Below are positions 1 to 7,218 of a DNA stretch of 64,000 nucleotides, piece by piece (position 1 is the first letter of the stretch; every line of letters starts with the position of its first letter). The stretch is from JAAUUJ01 sp964392245 (GTDB lineage Bacteria > Cyanobacteriota > Cyanobacteriia > Thermostichales > Thermostichaceae). A program made the translations under genes and the position numbers. The notes beneath the pieces were generated by a model. The model had not been told where the DNA came from. It made no database searches and was given only the letters and a program-made list of their open reading frames with translations. The stretch covers positions 1-64,000 of the forward strand of contig CAYMOX010000012.1 in NCBI GenBank assembly GCA_964392245.1, given 5' to 3'.

Positions 1-1
1 A

Positions 2-157
2 TCATCTCTTCAATTTTACCAAAAAACTCCCATTATCAATTAATCGAAGTCCCCCTAAGTTGTTTTCTCCAATAACAAAGTTCATTTTGGGATGAAACTT
101 TATTGTCACCCCGTCTAAATTCCGATAGTTCTTGATCTCAAGTGTGGAAATTCTCAT
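2..157 (-). pseudogene. N-terminal fragment of an OLD/RecF-type ATPase (overcoming-lysogenization nuclease family)
   Basis: An ATG at 157 opens a 51-codon frame that begins MRISTLEIKNYRNLDGV and reaches GENNLG. This is the standard N-terminus of OLD-family and RecF-like ABC ATPases, whose Walker A normally continues GENNxGKS/T. Here the frame leaves the family pattern right after GENNLG and stops at a TGA at positions 4-2, so the Walker A lysine is missing and hundreds of residues are absent. The fragment lies just beyond the attC site at 293-379 in the same minus orientation as the other cassette genes, so it is probably the 5' remnant of the next cassette. It cannot encode a working ATPase. 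Continuation of a homologous frame beyond the window edge cannot be excluded. Confidence 0.55.
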
Positions 158-292
158 AGGGTTCAGACTTCTGTAAGCTGCCTCAGATCTTAACTCTAGA
201 AAATAAAAAAACTCGAAACTTTATTAAATGGACAAGAACCTCTCTTGTACTCATAGGTAACTATCGACTACTGCCCCACCAGGGATTCAGCA

Positions 293-379
293 GCCTAACG
301 GTCGTGTTCAGCGGCAGCAGATAACCTTTGTAGCAACACAAAGATTTATAAACTGTCCGCTGCAACACGGTTGTTATGC
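293..379 (-). other. attC recombination site of an integron cassette (attC1)
   Basis: Read on the minus strand, the 87-bp site starts GCATAAC and ends GTTAGGC, which matches the R' consensus GTTRRRY. Its inner arms GTGTTGCAGCGG and CCGCTGAACAC pair except for one extra base in the left arm, the extrahelical base typical of attC L''. The outer parts (AACAACC and GACCGTT) pair imperfectly. The site lies 55 bp past the stop of the DUF5615 gene (435), the place expected at the 3' end of a cassette. Confidence 0.8.
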
Positions 380-434
380 TGCGTTGTTTAGCTGTAGAAC
401 TGATACTGCTTGCTGACTGCTTTCAGCAGTAACT

Positions 435-827
435 TTATGGGATGAAGATTCGACCGACTCCCATGTAGTTTTCCAGGTCAAACAAAATCTCAATCAAGCG
501 GGTGGCGCATCTTAGCCGATAGCTACTTTCATCAAAGCGATCAGGGTTTCCAATTGTCAGGATTGGCAGGGAAGCGGGTGTGTTATCTTCACGTATGGTT
601 TGTTCCAGCGAATCAACTCCTTTCATATTTCGATTTGCTGTAATTAAAATCATCTGATTGGTTTGGGCAAATTGCCAAACAACTCGATCGCTACTATCCA
701 TCGGTAATCCAACATCCTGAAAGGTGAAGAAGCGGATGGGCAACAGCTCAAGCCATCCTTCTGCTGAGAGAGTTCCCCAGAATAAAACAACATCACCCGT
801 TAAGTTGTAGTCAATCAAGAAGTTCAT
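435..827 (-). CDS. DUF5615 family PIN-like protein, putative toxin of a DUF433/DUF5615 pair
   Basis: The 130-aa protein starts MNFLIDYNL, the usual opening of DUF5615 proteins, where an early acidic residue belongs to a PIN-like fold. It continues with a conserved hydrophobic strand and the segment MILITANRN, where an Asn/Asp after the strand is typical of the family. DUF5615 genes are commonly paired with DUF433 genes and considered toxin-antitoxin-like. Here the ATG overlaps the stop of the upstream DUF433 gene as ATGA at 824-827, implying translational coupling. The gene is followed by attC1, so the pair seems to be the distal part of an integron cassette, where such modules are known to stabilise arrays. 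RNase activity is inferred from the family and not visible as a full catalytic set here. Confidence 0.7.
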   Translation of the reverse strand: MNFLIDYNLTGDVVLFWGTLSAEGWLELLPIRFFTFQDVGLPMDSSDRVVWQFAQTNQMILITANRNMKGVDSLEQTIREDNTPASLPILTIGNPDRFDESSYRLRCATRLIEILFDLENYMGVGRIFIP

Positions 828-1198
828 GATTGAGCTTCAATACGTGCTTTCCACTCTTGAAGCTTTTCACGAATGGTTTCCTGACCAGGCTTAGGGGGCA
901 TCGCAGCAATCTTGGCAAATCGTTCACGATTTCGCTCTTCCCAGTATTGACGAATTTCTGTCGCTGTCTGCAAGCATTCTTGGTACTCGGCTTCAACCTC
1001 AGTACAGTGGGTCTCAATGTACGCTAGGGCTGAATGAATCTGTCTATCATTAAGACCAAGTTTTTCACGAATCAGCTTGGGCGGGTACTGAGCCTTTAGG
1101 TAATCCATGACATCATAAAGGGTGATCCGCGTGCCTGCAATCGTGAGTCCACGTTCTGTACGGATGATGGCTGCTTGCCCATTTGATGCTGGAGTCAT
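824..1198 (-). CDS. DUF433 family protein, putative antitoxin
   Basis: The 124-aa protein carries the DUF433 hallmark near its N-terminus: IIRTERGLTIAGTRITLYDV, a winged-helix-like DNA-binding module in which the GTRI/V segment is conserved. The second half is a charged helical region (EERNRERFAKIAAMPPKPGQ) of the sort antitoxins use to wrap their toxin. It lies upstream of, and overlaps by four bases, the DUF5615 gene, the usual order for this pair. An inverted repeat begins two bases upstream of the ATG (1200-1208) and could be an autoregulatory site; that is inference. Assignment to the family is good; neutralising function is not demonstrated by sequence. Confidence 0.72.
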   Translation of the reverse strand: MTPASNGQAAIIRTERGLTIAGTRITLYDVMDYLKAQYPPKLIREKLGLNDRQIHSALAYIETHCTEVEAEYQECLQTATEIRQYWEERNRERFAKIAAMPPKPGQETIREKLQEWKARIEAQS

Positions 1199-1199
1199 A

Positions 1200-1302
1200 C
1201 CGTTAGCTCCTCATAATCTAACTTCATAATACCTTACGCACGGAGGAAGGTGGGCAACTGCCCACCCTACCCGCTATTGATTAGGATTTGACAAGCTAAC
1301 GG
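1200..1302. repeat. Inverted repeat around a short intergenic spacer, with inner GGTGGGCA palindrome
   Basis: CCGTTAGCT at 1200-1208 is exactly complementary to AGCTAACGG at 1294-1302. The repeat brackets the whole spacer between the DUF433 start codon and the stop of the unknown 496-aa gene, and the stop codon (TAG, 1298-1296) lies inside one arm. In its middle GGTGGGCA/TGCCCACC forms a near-perfect palindrome at 1249-1266, a word often seen in dispersed cyanobacterial MITE-like repeats. The GTTAG-type arms are in the opposite order to an attC site, so I do not call it attC. Confidence 0.5.
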
Positions 1303-2786
1303 CTGAGGAACATGGTGGCATGCAGCCACTCCATATCGTCTTTATGTGCTTCTGCCATAAGCATTCTAAGCCTCTCCTGTCCCCAATTGAGGGACGGATC
1401 ATGGTTGGGTGAGCGTGGCAACACCTCACAGACAAAGCCGATAATTTGAGTACCAGGACACGTGATTCCATTGCCTGTCTGGACAAAGTCGTGGGAACTT
1501 GAACTGGTGCTGCGAGAATAGTTTCCTCTGACAGAAAATGGCCCCCACCCAACAGACGCGCTGGCACTAAATTGGGATGCAGCAGCACGATTGACTTCCG
1601 AGGTCATATCAAGGTTGACTCGTAAGTTCCGTGCGAGAATCATCGAAGTCGGCAATAACGGCATAATGCCGGAAAGAGGTGAGCCGCCTGAGCAGATTGA
1701 GCCGTCACCACCCAACGTCGAACCACCCTGCCAGCCACGGCTACTGAAGACCCATGTTGTCATCCAAGGACGTTGCAATGGAACTTGTATTAGATCAACG
1801 GACAACGAGAAGTTGGACGTGTCGCTGCTTGAATAGCTCTGCTGGGAAGAATAGCTAGACGAAGCACCGAGCGACCACAGTCCGAAAGATACGCCACCCC
1901 TACCACCGACCGAAACAGAAGTACTGCTCTGATATTGATGCGTTTCATCCTGAGTAAAAGTAAATGTACTCCAGCCTTGGTTGAACGACGGTTCGAGAAT
2001 CTGCGGGGGGTAGGCGAAAGTGGGCCAAAAGCTTATGCCTCGGAAGTCCTTCTTCTGTCCGAGTTGGAAATTTGAGCGGAGTCGCTCATAGTATTGGTAT
2101 GGCCCGCGTGCCATCATTGATGAAATAATCCCGTTCGCTCTGGTCACATAGTCACGGTAACCAAGCGATCCCCATTGACTGTACGCATTCCGAATATTGA
2201 TTTCATAAAGAGGGCCATTGTCCACCCAGTTCGACACATTTGCTGGGCTTGGGTCGGATATAGCCGTGATCCGAGCAGTATTGTAGACTTTCACTTGAGC
2301 TGCGTAGGCAGCATAGAGCTTTTCGTATGCCTCGTAGGCAGCTGTTGGTCGTACTTCCTTTTTGGTTTCCTGCGTAAAAGGATCAGTTACTGTGACCTCT
2401 TCCCGGAGAAACGCCTCGGCACGCTGGAGGACAGCAAGCTCTTGTTCTGTCAGATCTGAGAGCGGAAGCTTGATATCAGTGATTGCCAGTTCATAGATTT
2501 CCCAGATCTTTTTGTTTGTCGGTTGCCAGAGAACATTTGGTGCAGGGACGCTGTTGATGAGCTGGGAGAAGTCCGAACAAGCGTTGACTTGCTCGGGGGT
2601 TAGAAGATTGCCAAAGTTCAACGTATCGATGGCAATCCCAGGTGAACAGAACGAGATGAATGGCGGCTCTCGATTATCTACAGAGATGCGTGCAGCAGGA
2701 TCAGCTAGGACAGTGTTTGGCGCAGTGATAGCTTTATAGATTTTGCCAATCAACCCTTGCATAACGTTATTGTCTTGAGCAGACAT
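1296..2786 (-). CDS. Unknown 496-aa protein carried in the integron array
   Basis: I do not recognise a named family. The protein has no evident signal peptide (it begins MSAQDNNVMQG). Residues 1-130 are mixed, and residues about 130-180 are Ala/Tyr-rich and probably helical. Residues about 260-460 are dominated by Ser/Gly/aromatic alternation (for example TSVSVGGRGGVSFGLW and QFSASASVGWGPFSV), which suggests a beta-rich domain. A segment LIQVPLQRPWMTTWVF sits between two Ser-rich stretches. The layout resembles pore-former-like or lectin-like cytosolic proteins, but this is only an impression. It lies between attC2 and the DUF433/DUF5615 pair in the same orientation, with no attC between them, so all three may travel as one cassette. 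At about 1.5 kb it is long for a cassette gene. Confidence 0.6.
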   Translation of the reverse strand: MSAQDNNVMQGLIGKIYKAITAPNTVLADPAARISVDNREPPFISFCSPGIAIDTLNFGNLLTPEQVNACSDFSQLINSVPAPNVLWQPTNKKIWEIYELAITDIKLPLSDLTEQELAVLQRAEAFLREEVTVTDPFTQETKKEVRPTAAYEAYEKLYAAYAAQVKVYNTARITAISDPSPANVSNWVDNGPLYEINIRNAYSQWGSLGYRDYVTRANGIISSMMARGPYQYYERLRSNFQLGQKKDFRGISFWPTFAYPPQILEPSFNQGWSTFTFTQDETHQYQSSTSVSVGGRGGVSFGLWSLGASSSYSSQQSYSSSDTSNFSLSVDLIQVPLQRPWMTTWVFSSRGWQGGSTLGGDGSICSGGSPLSGIMPLLPTSMILARNLRVNLDMTSEVNRAAASQFSASASVGWGPFSVRGNYSRSTSSSSHDFVQTGNGITCPGTQIIGFVCEVLPRSPNHDPSLNWGQERLRMLMAEAHKDDMEWLHATMFLSR

Positions 2787-2861
2787 GATTCATCATTCGT
2801 TCATAAATATGAATTTACAGACAGCGTGCAACCGGATCTCTTCATTACAGATGCTCCTGCT

Positions 2862-2948
2862 GCATAAGGACTGCGTTCAGCGGATGCAATTAACATTGAA
2901 CCAAGCATAAAAGACTTCATTCATTCCGCTGCAACGCACTTGTTAGCC
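2862..2948 (-). other. attC recombination site (attC2), R' box mutated
   Basis: On the minus strand this 87-bp site begins GGCTAAC, with arms GCGTTGCAGCGGA and TCCGCTGAACGC that pair with the same single extra base in the left arm as attC1. The last box reads CTTATGC instead of GTTRRRY: the G at the recombination point is replaced by C, which should cripple it. It starts 37 bp after the stop of the RidA gene. Its length and inner arm sequence match attC1 (GTTGCAGCGG and CCGCTGAAC shared). Confidence 0.75.
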
Positions 2949-2985
2949 TGCTGCCTCTACATAAAATGTTTAAAACTTCCTACAT

Positions 2986-3402
2986 TTATCCATCACCGTT
3001 TACAACAGCTTCAGCATCGACTTCTACGAGAAATCTCTCCTCAGCCAGGGCTTGTACACCAATCAAAGACATTGCTGGAAGTTGACCCACACTGAAGTAT
3101 TGCTGTAGCACCTCACCAATTATCTCTGCATCTTCAGGCTGATAATTCACCACATAAATAGTCATTTTAATAATATCTGCAATTGTCGCCTCAACACTTT
3201 CTAACGCTGTTTGAAGATTCTTAAATGTTTGTTCCACTTGGTCTCGTAATTTACCGTTGCCAACTAGATTCTTTTGATTGTCAACTCCAACTTGTCCAGC
3301 CAGGTAAATCATTTTGATGCCATTCTTTTCAACTACAGCCACTTGGGAGAGGTAGGTACTCCAATCTGGCAAAGTTGCAGGGGTAAGATAGTACTTCTTC
3401 AA
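2986..3402 (-). CDS. RidA family protein (YjgF/YER057c/UK114)
   Basis: The 138-aa protein matches RidA-type reactive enamine/imine deaminases in length and pattern. It contains VAVVEKNGIKMIYLAGQVG, LRDQVEQTFKNLQTALES and IIKMTIYVVNY, and ends with PAMSLIGVQALAEERFLVEVDAEAV. The Arg that binds the substrate carboxylate in canonical RidA lies near the position held by SLIGVQAL here, so activity may differ from archetypal RidA. The start is a TTG preceded by GAGG about nine bases upstream, and no ATG fits. It is followed by attC2 in the same orientation, so it is a cassette gene. RidA proteins hydrolyse 2-aminoacrylate-type intermediates in the cytosol; subfamily members (Rid1-7) vary. Confidence 0.85.
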   Translation of the reverse strand: MKKYYLTPATLPDWSTYLSQVAVVEKNGIKMIYLAGQVGVDNQKNLVGNGKLRDQVEQTFKNLQTALESVEATIADIIKMTIYVVNYQPEDAEIIGEVLQQYFSVGQLPAMSLIGVQALAEERFLVEVDAEAVVNGDG

Positions 3403-3648
3403 AAAGTGATCCTCTCGCTACAAATTTTCTAAGATACCCTTCAAAGAGGTATACAGATTCCATATTGTTAGCAACAACACTAAATCAACAACACTAAATT
3501 ATAGAAAAGTTAACTACCCAACGCCTACAGCAACAAAATCATTGAACCGAGACAAAACTGCGATCGCTACCCTGCATCAACTCAAATAAAACCTTAAAGA
3601 TTTTACTGAGATATCAGCAATGCCATCACTATGAAGATAAAAGGCAGG

Positions 3649-3737
3649 CTAACGGGGAACTCAGCGGCGCGATCTATCTCATTCAAAAAACTAGCACAGT
3701 CGGGGTGATCGAAGCGTCCCTTGCAGTGGATGTTAGA
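3649..3737 (-). other. Degenerate attC-like site (attC3)
   Basis: On the minus strand the unit begins TCTAAC and ends GCCGCTGA...CCGTTAG. The right arm closely matches attC1 (GCCGCTGA and CCGTTAG), while the left arm (CTGCAAGGGACGC) pairs only partly with it. At about 89 bp it has attC length and lies in line with attC1 and attC2. Assignment is tentative because the stem is imperfect. Confidence 0.45.
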
Positions 3738-3912
3738 AAATCTTAATCGATCAAGCCAGACTTTAGACAAGAAAACCATCTAACGGGGAACTCAAAGGCG
3801 CGATCTAACTCATCCAAAAAACTAGCACACTTGGGGTGATCGAAGCGTCCCTTGCAGTGGGTGTTAGAAAATACTTGATCGATCAAGCCAGACTTTAGAC
3901 AAGAAAACCATC
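3650..3912. repeat. Two tandem copies of a 131/132-bp unit
   Basis: Copy 1 (3650-3780) and copy 2 (3781-3912) share almost the whole unit, from TAACGGGGAACTCA to GACAAGAAAACCATC, with scattered substitutions. Each contains the attC-like segment plus about 42 bp of identical tail. No reading frame of note lies within. The remaining gene-free stretch 3403-3649 holds one HIP1 octamer (GCGATCGC) near 3550. The stretch 3913-4084, between array and integrase relic, is where attI and a cassette promoter would be expected, but I cannot place either with confidence. Confidence 0.85.
3780..3868 (-). other. Degenerate attC-like site (attC4), second copy
   Basis: This is a second copy of the unit at 3649-3737, 131 bp further along. 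Its minus-strand end GTTAGAT fits GTTRRRY. It is the unit closest to the integrase relic, so the 131 bp between the two recombination points would be an ORF-less cassette if both are true attC sites. Confidence 0.43.
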
Positions 3913-4084
3913 TAACTTATATTCTACGGCATTATCAGATCCATATAATCCCAAGATCATGGCTTTATACAATGTCTGTGTAGAACGATAACAGTCCTGC
4001 CTAGTCCAGGATCTCCTCCTCAACGAGCTCTCTCGCTGTCTAGCCTCCTGATAACGACTTATTTACTCCTCCAGATATCGTACT

Positions 4085-4376
4085 ATGCCTTCCCCCAGCC
4101 AACCTTCTCCTCCCAAGCTCATGGATCGGGTTCATCAAACCTCCCGACTCAAGCACCTCAGCCTCAGAACTGAACGATCCTACGCCCGATACATTCGCCA
4201 ATACATCTACTTTCACGACAAAAAGCATCCAAAAGACATGGGAGTTCTCTAGATCCGAGACTTCCTGATTCATGGGGCTTCAGCAGGCTGTGAAGCAAGC
4301 GAGTCAAAAAGCAGGGATCAGATGGAAGAGTACTCTGCTGGAACACGTGCAAGACGCAATACTTCGGTTTGAATAG
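4085..4376 (+). pseudogene. intI: Integron integrase (IntI) relic
   Basis: Frame 1 opens MPSPSQPSPPKLMDRVH and continues RLKHLSLRTERSYARYIRQ and FHDKKHPKDMG. This is the SAM-like N-terminal DNA-binding domain of integron integrases (IntI pattern: RxKHYSxRTExxYxxWIRxFIxFHxxxHP). An in-frame TAG interrupts at 4250-4252, after which IRDFLIH continues the family pattern. From 4281 another frame reads QQAVKQASQKAGI followed by LLEHVQDAI, which corresponds to the C-terminal stretch (AVKxAxxxAGI ... LLExGxDIRT) of IntI. All of the catalytic core between them, with the Arg/His box I and the patch specific to IntI, is deleted, and the catalytic Tyr is gone. It is divergent from the cassette genes and sits at the head of the array, the standard integron layout. 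Confidence 0.75.
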
Positions 4377-4383
4377 ATCGTGA

Positions 4384-6876
4384 TCATGTAAAAATAGCCC
4401 CTCCCGCCTGCCGCTGATGCCGTTGCTGCATGGTTGCCTGTAGTTGCGGATATTTCTCTAACGTTGGATCTGACTCTAAGATCTTTTCAGCGGCTAGACG
4501 GGCGATCTCAAGAACATCTTGATCTTCCAAGAGGCTAGCCAGGGCAAAGTCGGGTAAACCGGATTGGCGCGTGCCCATCACTTCCCCAGGACCACGAAAC
4601 TGCAGATCCATTTCTGAAATAAAGAAGCCATCGTTGGATTGTTCCAGTACCTTCAAACGCTGCCTGGAATTGTCAGAGCGAGATTGGGTCATCAACACAC
4701 ACACCGACTGATCCGCTCCCCGCCCCACACGCCCCCGCAACTGGTGTAGCTGCGACAGCCCAAATCGTTCTGCATGCTCGATCAGCATAACCGTGGCATT
4801 GGGAACATCCACCCCCACTTCAACCACCGTGGTTGAAACCAGCAGATCCAGTTGCCGATCCCGAAACGCCTGGATTACTTCATCCTTCTCTACTGCCGTC
4901 ATGCGACCATGCAATAAGCCAACCCGAAAATCAGGGAAGACCTTCTCCTGCAGTTGCTGGTATTCCTCCACCGCCGACCGCAGATCCAGTTTTTCAGACT
5001 CTTCAATTAGAGGTAAGACCACGTACACCTGTCGCCCCTGCACCACCTCCCGTTCAATCATGGAATAAATGTGAGTGCGATCCCCTGGCCCCGCCACCAT
5101 GGTGTGAACAGGCTTGCGTCCTGGGGGTAGCTCATCGATCTGACTCACATCCAGATCGCCATGCAAGGTGAGAGTGAGCGTACGAGGAATCGGGGTGGCG
5201 GTCATGCTCAAGACATCGGGGTGGTTGCCCTTTTGCTGGAGAGTGGCCCGTTGCTCGACCCCAAAGCGGTGCTGCTCGTCAATGATCACCAGACCCAGTT
5301 GTGAGAAGTTCACGGTCGGCTGGATCAGGGCATGAGTGCCCACCACCAGAGGCAGTTCTCCGGTTTCTAACTGGCGCAGGATCTCGCGTCGCCTCGATGC
5401 CGTTGTGGATCCCGTGAGTAGCTCTACAGGAAGATGTAGCTGACTGAACCAGTCCACCAGTTTGCGGTAATGCTGCTCCGCCAGTACCTCGGTAGGAGCC
5501 ATCAAGGCCGTTTGCCAGCCAGACTGGATCGCTGCCAGTAAAGCCACCACGGCCACCACCGTTTTCCCTGATCCCACATCCCCCTGCACCAGCCGATTCA
5601 TGGGTTGAGGGTTGTTCAGATCTGCCAGGATCTCGTTCACCACCCGTTGCTGGGCTCCGGTGAGTTGAAAAGGCAGGATCTGGTAGAAGCGATCCAGTAA
5701 TTCTCCGGCAGCAGGCTGGTAGCGGGGTAAGGACTGCGCTCGTTCCCGGTAAGCCAGACGCCGTTGCAGGAGGCCCAGCTGCAGGTAAAAGAACTCATCA
5801 AACACCAACCGTCGCCGCGCCTGTTGCAGATCTTCTCCGGTATCAGGAAAGTGGATCTGGGTAATGGCATAGGGTAATTCGATCAGATCCAGGGCTTGTC
5901 GCATTTTCGGGGGCAGTGGATCTACCACTTTCACAGCCGCAGGTAGAGCGGTATGGATCGCCTTGCGCACCACATCGGCATTGATCCCTTCGGTGAGGGG
6001 ATAAACAGGCAGGATCTTGCCAATCTTGAGAGAGCGAATATCGGCAGACTCATCCGCCAGCACCTCGATCTGAGGATTATCCAGGGTTAACCCCTGACGA
6101 CTTTGCTTCACCAATCCACTGGCCGCCACCAGCGATCCACGTGGGTACTGACGCTGCAAACTTTCTTGCCAGCCTTTCTGGGCATACTGACGCCCGGCAT
6201 AAAAGCGATTCAGCTTCATGATCCCAGAGTCATCCGACAGTTTCAGGTTAAAGATCGCCAGGTTAGGGTTGCGAGGGCTGGAGTAACAGCTGCAACTGCG
6301 CACAGTCCCTACAATCGTCACGGTTTCACCCGGTTTAGCCTCCCGGATCTGCACCTGCTGAGCATAGTTGACATGATCACGGGGAAAGTAAAAAAGGGCA
6401 TCCCTGATCGTTTCCAGCCCCAACTGCCGCAACTTACTGGCCGACTTCGGTCCAATTCCCTTCAAAAATTGCAGTGACTGATCCAGCTCCAGGGTAGTGG
6501 AGGGGAGATAGGGACGGGGAGGGGGGGGAGGAGGCTCTTGCAGGCGGCGAATCCGATCCAGCCAGCGCCGTGTTTCGGCCACCAAATGCTGTCGTTCATG
6601 CAACGGCAGATCTGCATACACCTGATAGCGATTCCCCAGTTCCCGCCATTTGCGTTGATCCTCTCGATCCAGATCGGGGGGGGGCGAACCCTGTAAACTC
6701 TGGGAAACAAACTCGGAAAAGCGTTGCTCCCGTCCCTGCAGATCGATAAACCCCCGGTCTGCTTCCACAGAAAGGGCTTTGTGGAGCCGCTTCAGATCAA
6801 GGGGCTCTGGAGTGACGGTGTAGACAGATGCGGGAGGACGAAGTTCGGTCACTGGGGCAGAGAACGCAGACCACAC
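4384..6876 (-). CDS. recG: ATP-dependent DNA helicase RecG
   Basis: The 830-aa protein is RecG, a superfamily 2 helicase that reverses stalled forks and processes branched DNA. Residues about 130-165 have the helix-hairpin-like FLKGIGPKSASKLRQLG. The OB-fold wedge follows (about 165-290). Walker A GDVGSGKT lies at 432-439, the DEQH box at 533-536, then MTATPIPRTL and a C-terminal helicase domain ending in QLRGRVGRG and the RecG-type tail (MDLQFRGPGEVMGTRQSG). An extra N-terminal section of about 125 residues is typical of cyanobacterial RecG. The start is GTG at 6876. The gene ends eight bases from the integrase relic on the opposite strand, so the integron borders a housekeeping gene. Confidence 0.97.
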   Translation of the reverse strand: MWSAFSAPVTELRPPASVYTVTPEPLDLKRLHKALSVEADRGFIDLQGREQRFSEFVSQSLQGSPPPDLDREDQRKWRELGNRYQVYADLPLHERQHLVAETRRWLDRIRRLQEPPPPPPRPYLPSTTLELDQSLQFLKGIGPKSASKLRQLGLETIRDALFYFPRDHVNYAQQVQIREAKPGETVTIVGTVRSCSCYSSPRNPNLAIFNLKLSDDSGIMKLNRFYAGRQYAQKGWQESLQRQYPRGSLVAASGLVKQSRQGLTLDNPQIEVLADESADIRSLKIGKILPVYPLTEGINADVVRKAIHTALPAAVKVVDPLPPKMRQALDLIELPYAITQIHFPDTGEDLQQARRRLVFDEFFYLQLGLLQRRLAYRERAQSLPRYQPAAGELLDRFYQILPFQLTGAQQRVVNEILADLNNPQPMNRLVQGDVGSGKTVVAVVALLAAIQSGWQTALMAPTEVLAEQHYRKLVDWFSQLHLPVELLTGSTTASRRREILRQLETGELPLVVGTHALIQPTVNFSQLGLVIIDEQHRFGVEQRATLQQKGNHPDVLSMTATPIPRTLTLTLHGDLDVSQIDELPPGRKPVHTMVAGPGDRTHIYSMIEREVVQGRQVYVVLPLIEESEKLDLRSAVEEYQQLQEKVFPDFRVGLLHGRMTAVEKDEVIQAFRDRQLDLLVSTTVVEVGVDVPNATVMLIEHAERFGLSQLHQLRGRVGRGADQSVCVLMTQSRSDNSRQRLKVLEQSNDGFFISEMDLQFRGPGEVMGTRQSGLPDFALASLLEDQDVLEIARLAAEKILESDPTLEKYPQLQATMQQRHQRQAGGAIFT

Positions 6877-6981
6877 TTTGCCATCCTAAATCAGCCCGGC
6901 GATCCAGGTTGTATAGAAGAGCTGATTGAGAGACAAGATCGAGTAGGCTGAAACAGGATTTCGGGTATCGAGGACCTCGGT

Positions 6982-7218
6982 ATGCAGAGAATTGAGGGAT
7001 TAATTTCCGTTGAGGACTATCTCAAACAACAGATCGCTCTGGAGGAGCGGTTTAAACATGCCATGGTGGTTCATGGTGTCGAGCCCAACGAGATTTCAAT
7101 TGGGGAAGCCTATCGGCTGCAAACGGAGATGTTGCTTTCGCCCCAGTTAAATGGAGCCTTTACCTATTGTCCGTTTCGCAGACATCGCAGCCGCAAAGAC
7201 AAGAATAAGTGGTACTGA
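6982..7218 (+). CDS. Hypothetical 78-aa protein
   Basis: This is a short, acidic-to-basic soluble protein with no signal peptide or membrane segment. It begins MQRIEGLISVEDYLKQQ and ends in a strongly basic tail, RRHRSRKDKNKWY. I do not recognise a family. It stands alone in the gap between recG and pgl, divergent from recG, and its stop abuts the pgl stop (7218/7219), so the two converge without any spacer. The clean fit into the gap and the ordinary codon use favour a real gene; there is no functional clue. Confidence 0.55.
   Translation: MQRIEGLISVEDYLKQQIALEERFKHAMVVHGVEPNEISIGEAYRLQTEMLLSPQLNGAFTYCPFRRHRSRKDKNKWY

Noticed and set aside
1200..1302. A fifth attC site between the DUF433 gene and the 496-aa gene
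   Set aside because: The GTTAG-type arms are in reverse order (GTT...AAC outward), so it does not form an attC stem.
3650..3912. CRISPR array
   Set aside because: Only two copies, 131 bp each, contiguous and without variable spacers.
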